Below, piece after piece: positions 1 to 7,350 of a stretch of DNA of 64,000 nucleotides. The stretch lies in NCBI RefSeq assembly GCF_019599045.1, contig NZ_CP080623.1, positions 2,316,501 through 2,380,500 on the forward strand, given 5' to 3'. The notes below the pieces were generated by a model that did no database searches, was not told the DNA's origin, and worked only from the letters and a program-made list of their open reading frames with translations. This DNA is from Roseovarius sp. SCSIO 43702. Its GTDB lineage: Bacteria > Pseudomonadota > Alphaproteobacteria > Rhodobacterales > Rhodobacteraceae. The position numbers were made by a program, and so were the translations under genes. How positions within the stretch are numbered: the stretch's first letter is position 1; each line of letters starts with the position of its first letter.

Positions 1-1
1 G

Positions 2-85
2 CGCGTGAAGAACGGCGTGCTCGAAGTCGAGATGGGCCGCCCCGACGCGGAACGGCCGCGCAAGATCAAGGTCAAGGCAAGCTGA
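2..85 (+). CDS. Hsp20 family small heat-shock protein, C-terminal end only
   Basis: Only the last 27 codons are inside the window. They read through the KNGVL segment that closes the alpha-crystallin domain and end in KIKVKAS before TGA. The next two genes carry the same kind of ending (KQIKVKAA and KRIDVKSG), so this is the first of three tandem Hsp20 genes. Small heat-shock proteins are cytoplasmic holdases that bind unfolding proteins. The stop is 27 bases before the next start, which suggests co-transcription. Confidence 0.85.
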   Translation, partial: RVKNGVLEVEMGRPDAERPRKIKVKAS

Positions 86-112
86 CAGCATGCCGAGAAA
101 GGAGGAAAGACA

Positions 113-514
113 ATGGCAAACGAAGTGAAGAAAACCAGCGGCGACGTCGCCCGCACCGATGACCGGCAGAACGATCAGACCGGCCCGACCTTCCGTCCGG
201 CCACCGACATCTTCGAGAAGGATGACGTGGTGACGCTTGCTATCGACATGCCGGGCGTCGATCCGGGCAGCGTCGATGTTTCGGTCGAGAACCGCTCGCT
301 GACCGTGCGCGGCACGATCGACGCGCCCGCACCCGAAGGATATCGGCGCATCTATGCCGAATACGGTCCCGGTACGTTCGAGCGGGCGTTCAGCCTGCCC
401 GACACCATCGACGCGGATGGCATCGAGGCCAATCACAAGAACGGCGTGCTGACGCTGACCCTCAAGAAAAGCGAAGCCGCCAAACCCAAGCAGATCAAGG
501 TCAAGGCCGCGTGA
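113..514 (+). CDS. Hsp20/alpha-crystallin family small heat-shock protein
   Basis: A 133-residue cytoplasmic holdase. An N-terminal arm of about 30 residues is followed by an alpha-crystallin domain (about residues 30-125). The domain contains DMPGVDPGSVDVSVENRSLTV and the closing KNGVLTLTL motif. The start is an ATG after AAAGGAGGAAAGACA, a strong Shine-Dalgarno site. It is the second of three Hsp20 genes in a row and lies upstream of a Clp ATPase. That pairing is typical of heat-resistance cassettes, where the holdase keeps aggregates accessible to the disaggregase. No heat-shock promoter is visible between the tandem genes, so control probably lies to the left of the window. Confidence 0.93.
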   Translation: MANEVKKTSGDVARTDDRQNDQTGPTFRPATDIFEKDDVVTLAIDMPGVDPGSVDVSVENRSLTVRGTIDAPAPEGYRRIYAEYGPGTFERAFSLPDTIDADGIEANHKNGVLTLTLKKSEAAKPKQIKVKAA

Positions 515-553
515 CGCGGCCCCGACCGACCACAGCAAAGGAGGAAAAGAGCA

Positions 554-1033
554 ATGGCATTCAGTGATCTCATCCCCTGGGGCCGGGACCGGAACCAGGT
601 CTCCGACCGGCGCCGTGACGACGACAACCCGATGGTCTCGCTTCAACGCGACCTCAACCGCGTGTTCGAGGATTTCTGGGGCCGCTTCGACAGCCCCTTC
701 GGCAGCATGAGCACCGGCCCGCGCACCGACATCTCGGAGACCGACGATGCGATGCAGGTCGCGGTCGATCTGCCCGGCCTCGACGAGAAGGACATCGAAG
801 TCAACGTCACCGACGACATGCTGACCATCCGCGGCGAGCGCGAGGAGAAATCCGACAAGGACGGCTTCACGTCGCAATCGCGGCGCAGCTTCCACCGGAT
901 GATCCCGGTGCCGCCCGGCGTCGATGCGGACAAGGCCGAGGCCGAGTTCAAGCGCGGCGTGCTGACCGTGACGCTGCCCAAGACAGAAGAGGCCAAGGCC
1001 CGCGTCAAGCGCATCGACGTGAAATCCGGCTGA
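554..1033 (+). CDS. Hsp20/alpha-crystallin family small heat-shock protein
   Basis: A 159-residue small heat-shock protein whose longer N-terminus (about residues 1-50, PWGRDR then FEDFWGRFDSPFG) resembles class A rhizobial/alpha sHsps. The alpha-crystallin domain runs from about residue 55 to 150, with VDLPGLDEKDIEVNV and FKRGVLTVTLPK. The start follows AAAGGAGGAAAAGAGCA. It differs in length and N-terminus from the preceding Hsp20, so the two may form distinct oligomers, as class A/B pairs do. It is followed by a hairpin and then the Clp gene. Confidence 0.93.
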   Translation: MAFSDLIPWGRDRNQVSDRRRDDDNPMVSLQRDLNRVFEDFWGRFDSPFGSMSTGPRTDISETDDAMQVAVDLPGLDEKDIEVNVTDDMLTIRGEREEKSDKDGFTSQSRRSFHRMIPVPPGVDADKAEAEFKRGVLTVTLPKTEEAKARVKRIDVKSG

Positions 1034-1039
1034 CCCTGG

Positions 1040-1061
1040 TGCGGGCGTCTCCCGGCCCGCA
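1040..1061 (+). terminator. hairpin after the Hsp20 genes, possible partial terminator
   Basis: Inverted repeat TGCGGGC / GCCCGCA with an 8-base loop starts 7 bases after the Hsp20 stop. It is followed by a pyrimidine stretch (TCCTTTCCC) rather than a pure T run. It could attenuate read-through into the Clp gene or stabilise the Hsp20 mRNA 3' end. The Clp gene has its own strong ribosome-binding site about 70 bases downstream. Confidence 0.4.
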
Positions 1062-1146
1062 TCCTTTCCCACGGCGGGGAACCAAACCCGCCATTCATTT
1101 GTCAATTCCCCGAAAGCCCGACATCGCGTCAAGGAGGACCCAAATC

Positions 1147-3984
1147 ATGGCAAACGGTATCTGTGACATCTGCAAGCGCCGCCCGGCGACCTTCCGGGCG
1201 CAGGTCTCGGTCAATGGAGAGCGCCAGGTCATGGAGCTTTGCGACGAGGACTACCGCAAGCTGGCGCGTCAGCAGCGGCGGGCAAGCTCCCCGCTGGAAT
1301 CGCTTTTCGGCGGCGGGTCGCTCTTTGACGAGTTCTTCGGCGACAGCCCCCTTGGTGGCATGGGCCGCCGCCCGGGCGGCGACGCGGGCGAGACCACCCG
1401 CATTCCCGTCACCAGCGGTAGCCGCCGCGGGCGTGGCGGCACCAGCATCGCCGACCGCCTAAGCGAACAGGGCAACAAGCTCCTGCAGGAGGCCGCGCAG
1501 AAGGCGGGCGAGTTGGGCCGCGCCGAGGTGGATACCGAACATCTGCTGTTCGCGCTTTGTCACAGCGACGTGGTCAAGACGCTGCTGGAGCAGGTCAAGA
1601 TCGACGTGGACGACCTGCGCCGCCAGATCGACAAAGAAGCACCGCGCGGCGAGGCGTCGGGCGAGGGCGAGATCGGTGTCAGCCCGCGTCTGAAGGACGC
1701 GCTCAACCGCGCCTTCGTCGCCTCGAACGAGCTGGGTCATTCCTACGTGGGCCCCGAACACCTGCTGATCGGCCTCGCCGAGGAAGGTGAGGGCCTGGCC
1801 GCCGACATCCTGCGCAAGCTGGGCTTGACGCCGCAAGCGCTGCGCCAGCAGGTGACCCGCGTCGTCGGCCACGGCGCCGAGGAAGGCCGCGTGGAAAGCC
1901 CTTCGAACACGCCGGATCTCGACGAATTCTCGCGCGATCTGACCAAGCTCGCACGCGACGGCAAGCTCGATCCGGTGATCGGCCGGGCGCGCGAGATCGA
2001 GACCACGATCGAGGTGCTGGCCCGGCGCAAGAAGAACAACCCGGTGCTGATCGGCGAGCCGGGCGTCGGCAAGACCGCGATCATCGAGGGGCTGGCGCAG
2101 CGCATCGTCGCGGGCGAGGTGCCGGAAGCCTTGCGCGACAAGCGGCTGGTGGAGCTGAACATCAACTCCATGGTCGCCGGCTCCAAGTATCGCGGCGAGT
2201 TCGAGGAGCGCATCCAGAAGGTGTTGAAGGAGATCGAGGCCAACAAGGACGACCTCGTTCTCTTCATCGACGAGTTGCACACCATCATGGGCGCGGGCCA
2301 GGGCGGCGGCGAAGGCGGGCTCGATGTGGCCAACACCTTCAAGCCGGCTCTGGCGCGGGGCGAGCTGAACCTGATCGGCGCGACCACGCTCAACGAATAC
2401 CAGAAGCATATCGAGAAGGATGCCGCTCTCGAACGGCGGTTCCAGCCGGTCTATGTCGAGGAACCGAGCGTGGCGCAGACTATCATGATCCTGCGCGGCC
2501 TGCGCGACACGCTCGAATCGCACCACAAGGTCACGATCACCGACGAGGCCATCGTGGCCGCGGCGGAACTCAGCGACCGCTACGTCACGGGCCGCTTCAT
2601 GCCTGACAAGGCCATCGACCTGATCGATCAGGCCGCCGCGCGGGTCAAGATTTCCGCCACCGCGCGGCCCGTCGACGTGCAGGAACTGGAAGCCGAGGTG
2701 AAGCAGATCCAGCGCGAGCAGGATTACGCCGCCGCGCGCAAGCAATTCGATCGCGCCGGCGAGTTGAAGCAGGAGCTCGAGGAGAAGCAGGGCCAGCTCG
2801 ACGCGCTGCTCGAGACCTGGAAGCGCGACCGTGCCTCGGCCAGCGCCGAGGTCCGCACCGATCACATCGCGCAGATTGTCTCGAAGCTGACCGGCATCCC
2901 CGTGACCGATCTGACCACCGAGGAACGCGAGAAGCTGCTCAAGCTCGAGGACGAGCTGCACGAGCGCGTCATCGGCCAGGACGAGGCGATCAACTCGGTG
3001 GCCGACGCGGTGCGGCTGGCCCGCGCGGGCCTGCGCGAAGGCTCTGCCCCCACGGCGACCTTCCTGTTCCTCGGCCCCACCGGGGTCGGCAAGACGGAAC
3101 TGGCCAAGGCGCTGGCTGAAACCGTGTATGGCGACGAGGACGCGATGATCCGCATCGACATGTCGGAATACGGCGAACGCCACGCCGTCGCGCGGCTGGT
3201 GGGCGCGCCGCCGGGCTATGTCGGCTATGACGAGGGCGGGCAACTGACCGAACGGGTGCGGCGCCGACCCTATTCGGTGGTGCTGCTGGACGAGATCGAG
3301 AAGGCGCATGCGGATGTCTACAACATCCTCTTGCAGGTCTTCGACGATGGCCGCCTGACCGACGGCAAGGGGCGCGTGGTGGATTTCACCAACACGATCA
3401 TCATCGCCACCTCGAACCTCGGGTCGGACATCATCCAGCGCAACCTCAAGAAGCGCGGGACCAAGGAGTTCGACGAGGCCAAGCAGCGCGGTGAACTGAT
3501 GGAGGTGTTGCGCGGTCATTTCCGGCCCGAGTTCATCAACCGGATCGACGAGATCATCGTGTTCCATTCGCTCAACCGCTCGGAAATCCGGCGGATCGTG
3601 GGCCTGCAACTGGACCGTGTGGCGCGCACCGCGCTGACGCAGGGCGTGGAACTGGAGTTCGAAGACTCCGTCACCGATCATTTCGCCGCCGTGGGCTTCC
3701 AGCCCGAATACGGCGCTCGCGAATTGCGGCGCCTGATCCGGTCGGAACTGGAAACCGAGCTGGCCCGCGCCATGCTGGGCGGTTCGGTCGAGGATGGCGA
3801 CCGCGTGCGCGTCGCTTGGTCGGCGGACGATCAGAAGATCACCTTCGAGAAGCTCGAGACGGAAGCTCCGACAGAGGCCGACGATACATCCCAAGAGCCG
3901 AAGCGCGACGAGGACGAGAGCGGCGCGGACGAGGCCGGATCGGATGCGCCGGACGACGCCGAGGCGAAAGATGAGGAAGAGTGA
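1147..3984 (+). CDS. ClpG/ClpK-like AAA+ protein disaggregase
   Basis: 945 residues. Domains in order: a small N-terminal metal-ribbon-like segment with Cys6, Cys9 and Cys32; a linker rich in Gly and Phe; a Clp-N double repeat (about 110-250); AAA1 with GEPGVGKT at 303-310 and VLFIDE at 371-376; a short coiled-coil middle domain; AAA2 with GPTGVGKT at 643-650 and LLDE ending at 716; and an acidic tail of about 50 residues. The region after TSNLGSDIIQ in AAA2 lacks the (I/V)G(F/L) loop used to dock ClpP. That fits a stand-alone disaggregase (ClpB/ClpG type) rather than a protease subunit. Length and domain plan fit ClpG/ClpK of heat-resistance islands; ClpE is a less likely alternative. Start chosen at ATG 1147 behind AAGGAGGACC; an upstream in-frame start at 1039 has no such site. 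Confidence 0.85.
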   Translation: MANGICDICKRRPATFRAQVSVNGERQVMELCDEDYRKLARQQRRASSPLESLFGGGSLFDEFFGDSPLGGMGRRPGGDAGETTRIPVTSGSRRGRGGTSIADRLSEQGNKLLQEAAQKAGELGRAEVDTEHLLFALCHSDVVKTLLEQVKIDVDDLRRQIDKEAPRGEASGEGEIGVSPRLKDALNRAFVASNELGHSYVGPEHLLIGLAEEGEGLAADILRKLGLTPQALRQQVTRVVGHGAEEGRVESPSNTPDLDEFSRDLTKLARDGKLDPVIGRAREIETTIEVLARRKKNNPVLIGEPGVGKTAIIEGLAQRIVAGEVPEALRDKRLVELNINSMVAGSKYRGEFEERIQKVLKEIEANKDDLVLFIDELHTIMGAGQGGGEGGLDVANTFKPALARGELNLIGATTLNEYQKHIEKDAALERRFQPVYVEEPSVAQTIMILRGLRDTLESHHKVTITDEAIVAAAELSDRYVTGRFMPDKAIDLIDQAAARVKISATARPVDVQELEAEVKQIQREQDYAAARKQFDRAGELKQELEEKQGQLDALLETWKRDRASASAEVRTDHIAQIVSKLTGIPVTDLTTEEREKLLKLEDELHERVIGQDEAINSVADAVRLARAGLREGSAPTATFLFLGPTGVGKTELAKALAETVYGDEDAMIRIDMSEYGERHAVARLVGAPPGYVGYDEGGQLTERVRRRPYSVVLLDEIEKAHADVYNILLQVFDDGRLTDGKGRVVDFTNTIIIATSNLGSDIIQRNLKKRGTKEFDEAKQRGELMEVLRGHFRPEFINRIDEIIVFHSLNRSEIRRIVGLQLDRVARTALTQGVELEFEDSVTDHFAAVGFQPEYGARELRRLIRSELETELARAMLGGSVEDGDRVRVAWSADDQKITFEKLETEAPTEADDTSQEPKRDEDESGADEAGSDAPDDAEAKDEEE

Positions 3985-3998
3985 GAGAGGAACGGAAA

Positions 3999-4619
3999 AT
4001 GACCGATGTTACGAACAAGGTGGCGGGCTTCTGCTCGCTCAGCAAGAACTGGTGGGCCTTCGTCCTCAGGGGCATTCTGGCCCTCATCATCGCCGGACTG
4101 GCCTGGTTCCTGCCGGCCGAATCCGTGCTTGCCCTGACGCTCGTCTTCGGCGCCTTCGCCTTTGCCGATGGCGTGTTCGGGCTGATCGCGGCGGTGCGGC
4201 AGATGCGCGAGGGCGAACGCTGGGGCTGGCTATCGGTCAGCGGCGTGCTGGGCATCCTGACCGGCATCGTGGTGCTGGTCATGCCGTTCCTCGCGAGCTT
4301 CGTGCTCGCGGTGTTCCTGTGGGCCAGCATCGCCTTCTGGTCGATCTTCTCCGGCGCCCTCGAGATCGCCACCGCGATCCGGCTCCGCAAGGAGATCGAC
4401 GACGAGGTCTGGCTCGGGCTTGGCGGCCTGTTGTCCGTCGTGCTGGGTGCGCTGGTCCTGTGGTTCCTCTTCACCAGCCCGGCCACCGGCCTGCTTGCCC
4501 TTGGCTGGCTCCTGGCCCTCTACGCCGCGATTTTCGGCGTGACGATGATCCTTCTCGGGCTGAAACTCCGGCGCGCGAACGGTGACGAACCGGACGCCGG
4601 GCAGCCCGAGGCAAGCTGA
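3999..4619 (+). CDS. HdeD family (DUF308) membrane protein
   Basis: A 206-residue integral membrane protein with about six hydrophobic segments in hairpin pairs (for example FVLRGILALIIAGLAWFLP and GVLGILTGIVVLVMPFLAS), the layout of HdeD/DUF308. HdeD proteins are linked to acid and heat tolerance in enterobacteria, but their molecular action is not settled. The gene begins 14 bases after the Clp stop, and a GAGAGAGGAAC site precedes ATG 3999. It therefore sits in the same transcription unit, as in heat-resistance loci where hdeD accompanies clpK and hsp20. Confidence 0.85.
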   Translation: MTDVTNKVAGFCSLSKNWWAFVLRGILALIIAGLAWFLPAESVLALTLVFGAFAFADGVFGLIAAVRQMREGERWGWLSVSGVLGILTGIVVLVMPFLASFVLAVFLWASIAFWSIFSGALEIATAIRLRKEIDDEVWLGLGGLLSVVLGALVLWFLFTSPATGLLALGWLLALYAAIFGVTMILLGLKLRRANGDEPDAGQPEAS

Positions 4620-4634
4620 CGAAAGGAGGTTTCG

Positions 4635-5162
4635 ATGTTCGACAGACGTGGACATAACCGGCCCCCGTTCCGGCCCAGAATTCCGGGCACCGATCTGCGC
4701 GCGGCTGACGTGCCGGTCGCGATCATCTACCGGCCCGCGCGCGATCCGATGCAATCGGGGCCGCGCCCCCGCCACTGGATACTGGAGTTCGAGCCAGCCG
4801 CGCCCGCGTCGGTGGAGCCTCTCATGGGTTGGACAGCGACGCGTGACCCCTACCGACCGATCCGCCTCAGCTTTCCCGATTGTCAAAGCGCAATCGACTA
4901 TGCCGAGCGGAACGATTGGGACTACATCGTCCGCGACCGCACGGAGACCGCGACGCGCAGGCGGCCTGAACCGATCTTCGCGCGCGATATTCGCCTCGAG
5001 AATGCTCCCGTCCCCGCCCCCGCGGCGCGGAAGGACGACACCATCCCGGACGAGGTCGACCCCGTGATCCTCGCATCGCTCGAGTCGTTCCCCGCCTCGG
5101 ATCCGCCGGCATGGATCGGCGCGACACTGGGCGGTCGCGATACTCCCCCCGCGGGGGAATAA
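4635..5162 (+). CDS. NDUFS4-like (ETC complex I subunit) domain protein
   Basis: A 175-residue soluble protein. Residues about 20-95 match the NDUFS4/ETC_C1 family pattern: IYRPARDPMQSGPRPRHWILEF, then PLMGWTATRDP, then FPDCQSAIDYAERNDWDY. In respiration this fold is an accessory subunit of complex I. The tail carries SFPASDPPAW, a short motif I recognise from other small alphaproteobacterial proteins. This is therefore probably not the housekeeping accessory subunit but a stress-cassette paralogue, and a direct respiratory role is unproven. The start follows GAAAGGAGGTTTCG, 15 bases after the HdeD gene. Confidence 0.75.
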   Translation: MFDRRGHNRPPFRPRIPGTDLRAADVPVAIIYRPARDPMQSGPRPRHWILEFEPAAPASVEPLMGWTATRDPYRPIRLSFPDCQSAIDYAERNDWDYIVRDRTETATRRRPEPIFARDIRLENAPVPAPAARKDDTIPDEVDPVILASLESFPASDPPAWIGATLGGRDTPPAGE

Positions 5163-5186
5163 GCGTTCCGGCGGCGGCGCGAAGGC

Positions 5187-5714
5187 TCAGCGGGTGGTGG
5201 CGCTGCCGCGCTGCGCCATCGACATGACAACCAGCGCCGCCCCGTTGGCGATCAGTTCGATCCCCAGCACCCGCCCCAGGTTGGCCGCGAGGAAGGCCGG
5301 GATGCCCGTGAAGACCACGGCGCCCAGAAGCAGCGAGACCACTCCGGCCCCGATGACGACCGGAAACAGCGGATCGTGGCGCAGCGGCCTCGCGAACCAG
5401 AGCTTTGCCGCCCCCGAGAACAACAGCAGGAGCCCCAGCAGATTGCGCAGCAACGATCCTTCCGCAAAGGATCCGAAAAGCAGCAGCAGCCCCATGACGA
5501 GCGCAGCCGCCGCCCCGAGGCCGGTGCCGATCCTGACCTTGACCCCGGTCGACTGCCACGCGGAATAGCCCTGCAACAGCCCGACGATCAGAAGCGCCCA
5601 GCCGGCAAGGGTCGTGGCGGCGATCGAGGCCGAGAGCGGGTTGAGCACCGCCAGGATGCCAGCGATCACTGACAGCACGCCGACCAGCATCCGTGTCATC
5701 GAATTCTTCATCAT
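5187..5714 (-). CDS. HdeD family (DUF308) membrane protein
   Basis: A 175-residue protein with about six hydrophobic segments (MLVGVLSVIAGILAVL, ALVMGLLLLFGSFA, VVIGAGVVSLLLGAVVF and others). It is a second, divergent HdeD copy in the same stress region, convergent with the NDUFS4-like gene. Start chosen at ATG 5714, the first of two adjacent ATG codons and five bases after a GGAG site. A 48-residue upstream extension is open but polar and poorly supported. Function by family only: probable membrane stress protein. Confidence 0.82.
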   Translation of the reverse strand: MMKNSMTRMLVGVLSVIAGILAVLNPLSASIAATTLAGWALLIVGLLQGYSAWQSTGVKVRIGTGLGAAAALVMGLLLLFGSFAEGSLLRNLLGLLLLFSGAAKLWFARPLRHDPLFPVVIGAGVVSLLLGAVVFTGIPAFLAANLGRVLGIELIANGAALVVMSMAQRGSATTR

Positions 5715-5896
5715 GGGATCTCCGCTTCGGTGATTGTTTCCGACCCGGCCAAGGATCGCGCGATGGATGCAAGGCTGTCCAAGCCAAACCGGACCGTCAG
5801 CAGCGGTCCAAACGATCATCCTGCCAAGCTCGCATGAAATCAACCCTGAGAGGTTCATCGCCTGAAGCCGTGGCGCACACTTGTCGGACAGATCGC

Positions 5897-7180
5897 TCAG
5901 CCGAAAACCTTCAGGCGGGGCGAAACGGCCTTTTCGAACACGTCCGCGATCATGTGCTCCGTTCCCTTGACCGGCCCCAGGATGCGGAACTGGTGCTGCC
6001 GGTAAAGCCCCCTGTAGGCCGCGCGTGCCAGCCGCCCGTTGATCATCAGGTCATCACTGAACCCCGTCTTGAACTTCGCCACGCTCCCCCCTTCGGCCAA
6101 AGACAAAACCGTGCCCCTGTTGCGATACTCGAACGGCTCCGGCGCCGCACCGCCCAGCCAGGCCGGGATCGTGCGCGACAGGTGGGCAGCCTGTTCGCTC
6201 GCGGCCTGCGCAGTCGGCGGTGCGGGGCTCTCCTCGATCACCGCGCAATCGCCCAGGGCGAACACCGCCTCGGACGCCTTGCTCTGAAGGCTCCGACGGA
6301 CGAGCCATTGCCGTTTGTCATTCGTGGGCAGCGCCCCGATCCGGCTCGCGATCTCCGGTCCCACCGTGCCGGTGGTCCACACCGTGAGGTCCGAGGCGTG
6401 CGTCGCGCCGTCCTCGGTCTCTACCGCTCCGGGCGTCACCCGGCTCACCTGCGCGGCCGTCACGATCCGCACCCCCTGCCCTTCCAGCCGCTGACGGATG
6501 TTCGCGCGCACGTCATCGGCCATTCCCGGCATGATACCGTCCATCGCCTCGAGCATGGTCACGCGCACTTCGGGCAGATCCCGGCGCGGCGCGACGGTGT
6601 TGCATTGATGCCCCTCGACCAGGTGCGAGGCAAGCTCCACCCCCGTCGCTCCCGACCCGGCGATCACCACGTCGAAAGCCGCACTATCACCACGCGCCAC
6701 GCGCGCCAGCAGCCCGCGCGAAAGCGTCTTGAAAATCCGCCCCGCATCGACAAGATCATCGAGCCGGAACGCGTGCTCGGCCACGCCCTCGACCCCGAGA
6801 TCGGGCGTCACGCCACCCACTGCCAGCACGAGCGCCTGGAACCCGATCGATTCCGCCGGCGCGATCTCGTGGCCATCCTCGTCGCAGACGGGCGCGAGGC
6901 GGACCATCCGGGCGTCGGGCAGCACGTCGAGGAGCTCACCCTGGCGGAAGGCGAACCCCCATTGTTCGGCGAGCGTGGCGTAGGAAATCTCGTCGACCTG
7001 GCCCGGTCCGTGTCCCGCGGCCACCTCGTGCAGACGCGGCTTCCAGACATGGCAGGCGTGACGATCCACCAGCAGGACGTCCCGCCCCTGCCCCCGCGCC
7101 AATGCCGTGGCAAGCTCGAGCCCCCCGGCGCCGCCCCCGACAATCACGATCGAATGGGTTCTCAGACGCGCCGCGCTCAT
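5897..7180 (-). CDS. NAD(P)/FAD-dependent oxidoreductase, type II NADH dehydrogenase family
   Basis: 427 residues. An N-terminal FAD-binding Rossmann motif (IVIVGGGAGGLELA, about residues 11-24) and a second dinucleotide motif (VVIAGSGATGVELASHLVE) mark the two-dinucleotide-binding-domain flavoprotein family. Together with the overall length they point to NDH-2-like enzymes, which pass electrons from NADH to quinone without pumping protons. There is no obvious C-terminal transmembrane helix, so membrane association would be peripheral. It ends the stress-related stretch. An alternative is a sulfide:quinone-type or generic pyridine nucleotide-disulfide oxidoreductase, but the characteristic Cys residues are not seen. 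Confidence 0.82.
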   Translation of the reverse strand: MSAARLRTHSIVIVGGGAGGLELATALARGQGRDVLLVDRHACHVWKPRLHEVAAGHGPGQVDEISYATLAEQWGFAFRQGELLDVLPDARMVRLAPVCDEDGHEIAPAESIGFQALVLAVGGVTPDLGVEGVAEHAFRLDDLVDAGRIFKTLSRGLLARVARGDSAAFDVVIAGSGATGVELASHLVEGHQCNTVAPRRDLPEVRVTMLEAMDGIMPGMADDVRANIRQRLEGQGVRIVTAAQVSRVTPGAVETEDGATHASDLTVWTTGTVGPEIASRIGALPTNDKRQWLVRRSLQSKASEAVFALGDCAVIEESPAPPTAQAASEQAAHLSRTIPAWLGGAAPEPFEYRNRGTVLSLAEGGSVAKFKTGFSDDLMINGRLARAAYRGLYRQHQFRILGPVKGTEHMIADVFEKAVSPRLKVFG

Positions 7181-7293
7181 GTCTCACGGCCTCGGAACGT
7201 GACTGGGCGGGATGGGTCGGTCATGGGCGGCTCCTGTGGGACGTGACACTCACATCGCCAACGGAAACACCGCGCCAATCGTTCCGGGCACGC

Positions 7294-7324
7294 AAAAAGG
7301 AGCGCGGCCCGCGAAGGCCCGCGC
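7294..7324 (-). terminator. Rho-independent terminator for the binding-protein gene
   Basis: On the minus strand GCGCGGGCC and GGGCCGCGC form a 9-position stem with one mismatch, followed by CTCC and TTTTT. It lies 27 bases beyond the stop of the peptide-type binding protein and fits termination of that minus-strand unit. Confidence 0.6.
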
Positions 7325-7350
7325 CCCGATTCACCCGGCAGATGTGCGAC

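Noticed and set aside
1459..3894. 811-codon open frame antisense to the Clp gene
   Set aside because: High GC keeps the opposite strand free of stops. The sense protein has clear AAA+ motifs, and the antisense product has no recognisable fold.
5791..5809. Inverted repeat GGACCG / CGGTCC between ndh-like and hdeD-like genes
   Set aside because: Six-base stem without a T run, about 90 bases from the upstream stop. Too weak for a terminator or operator call.
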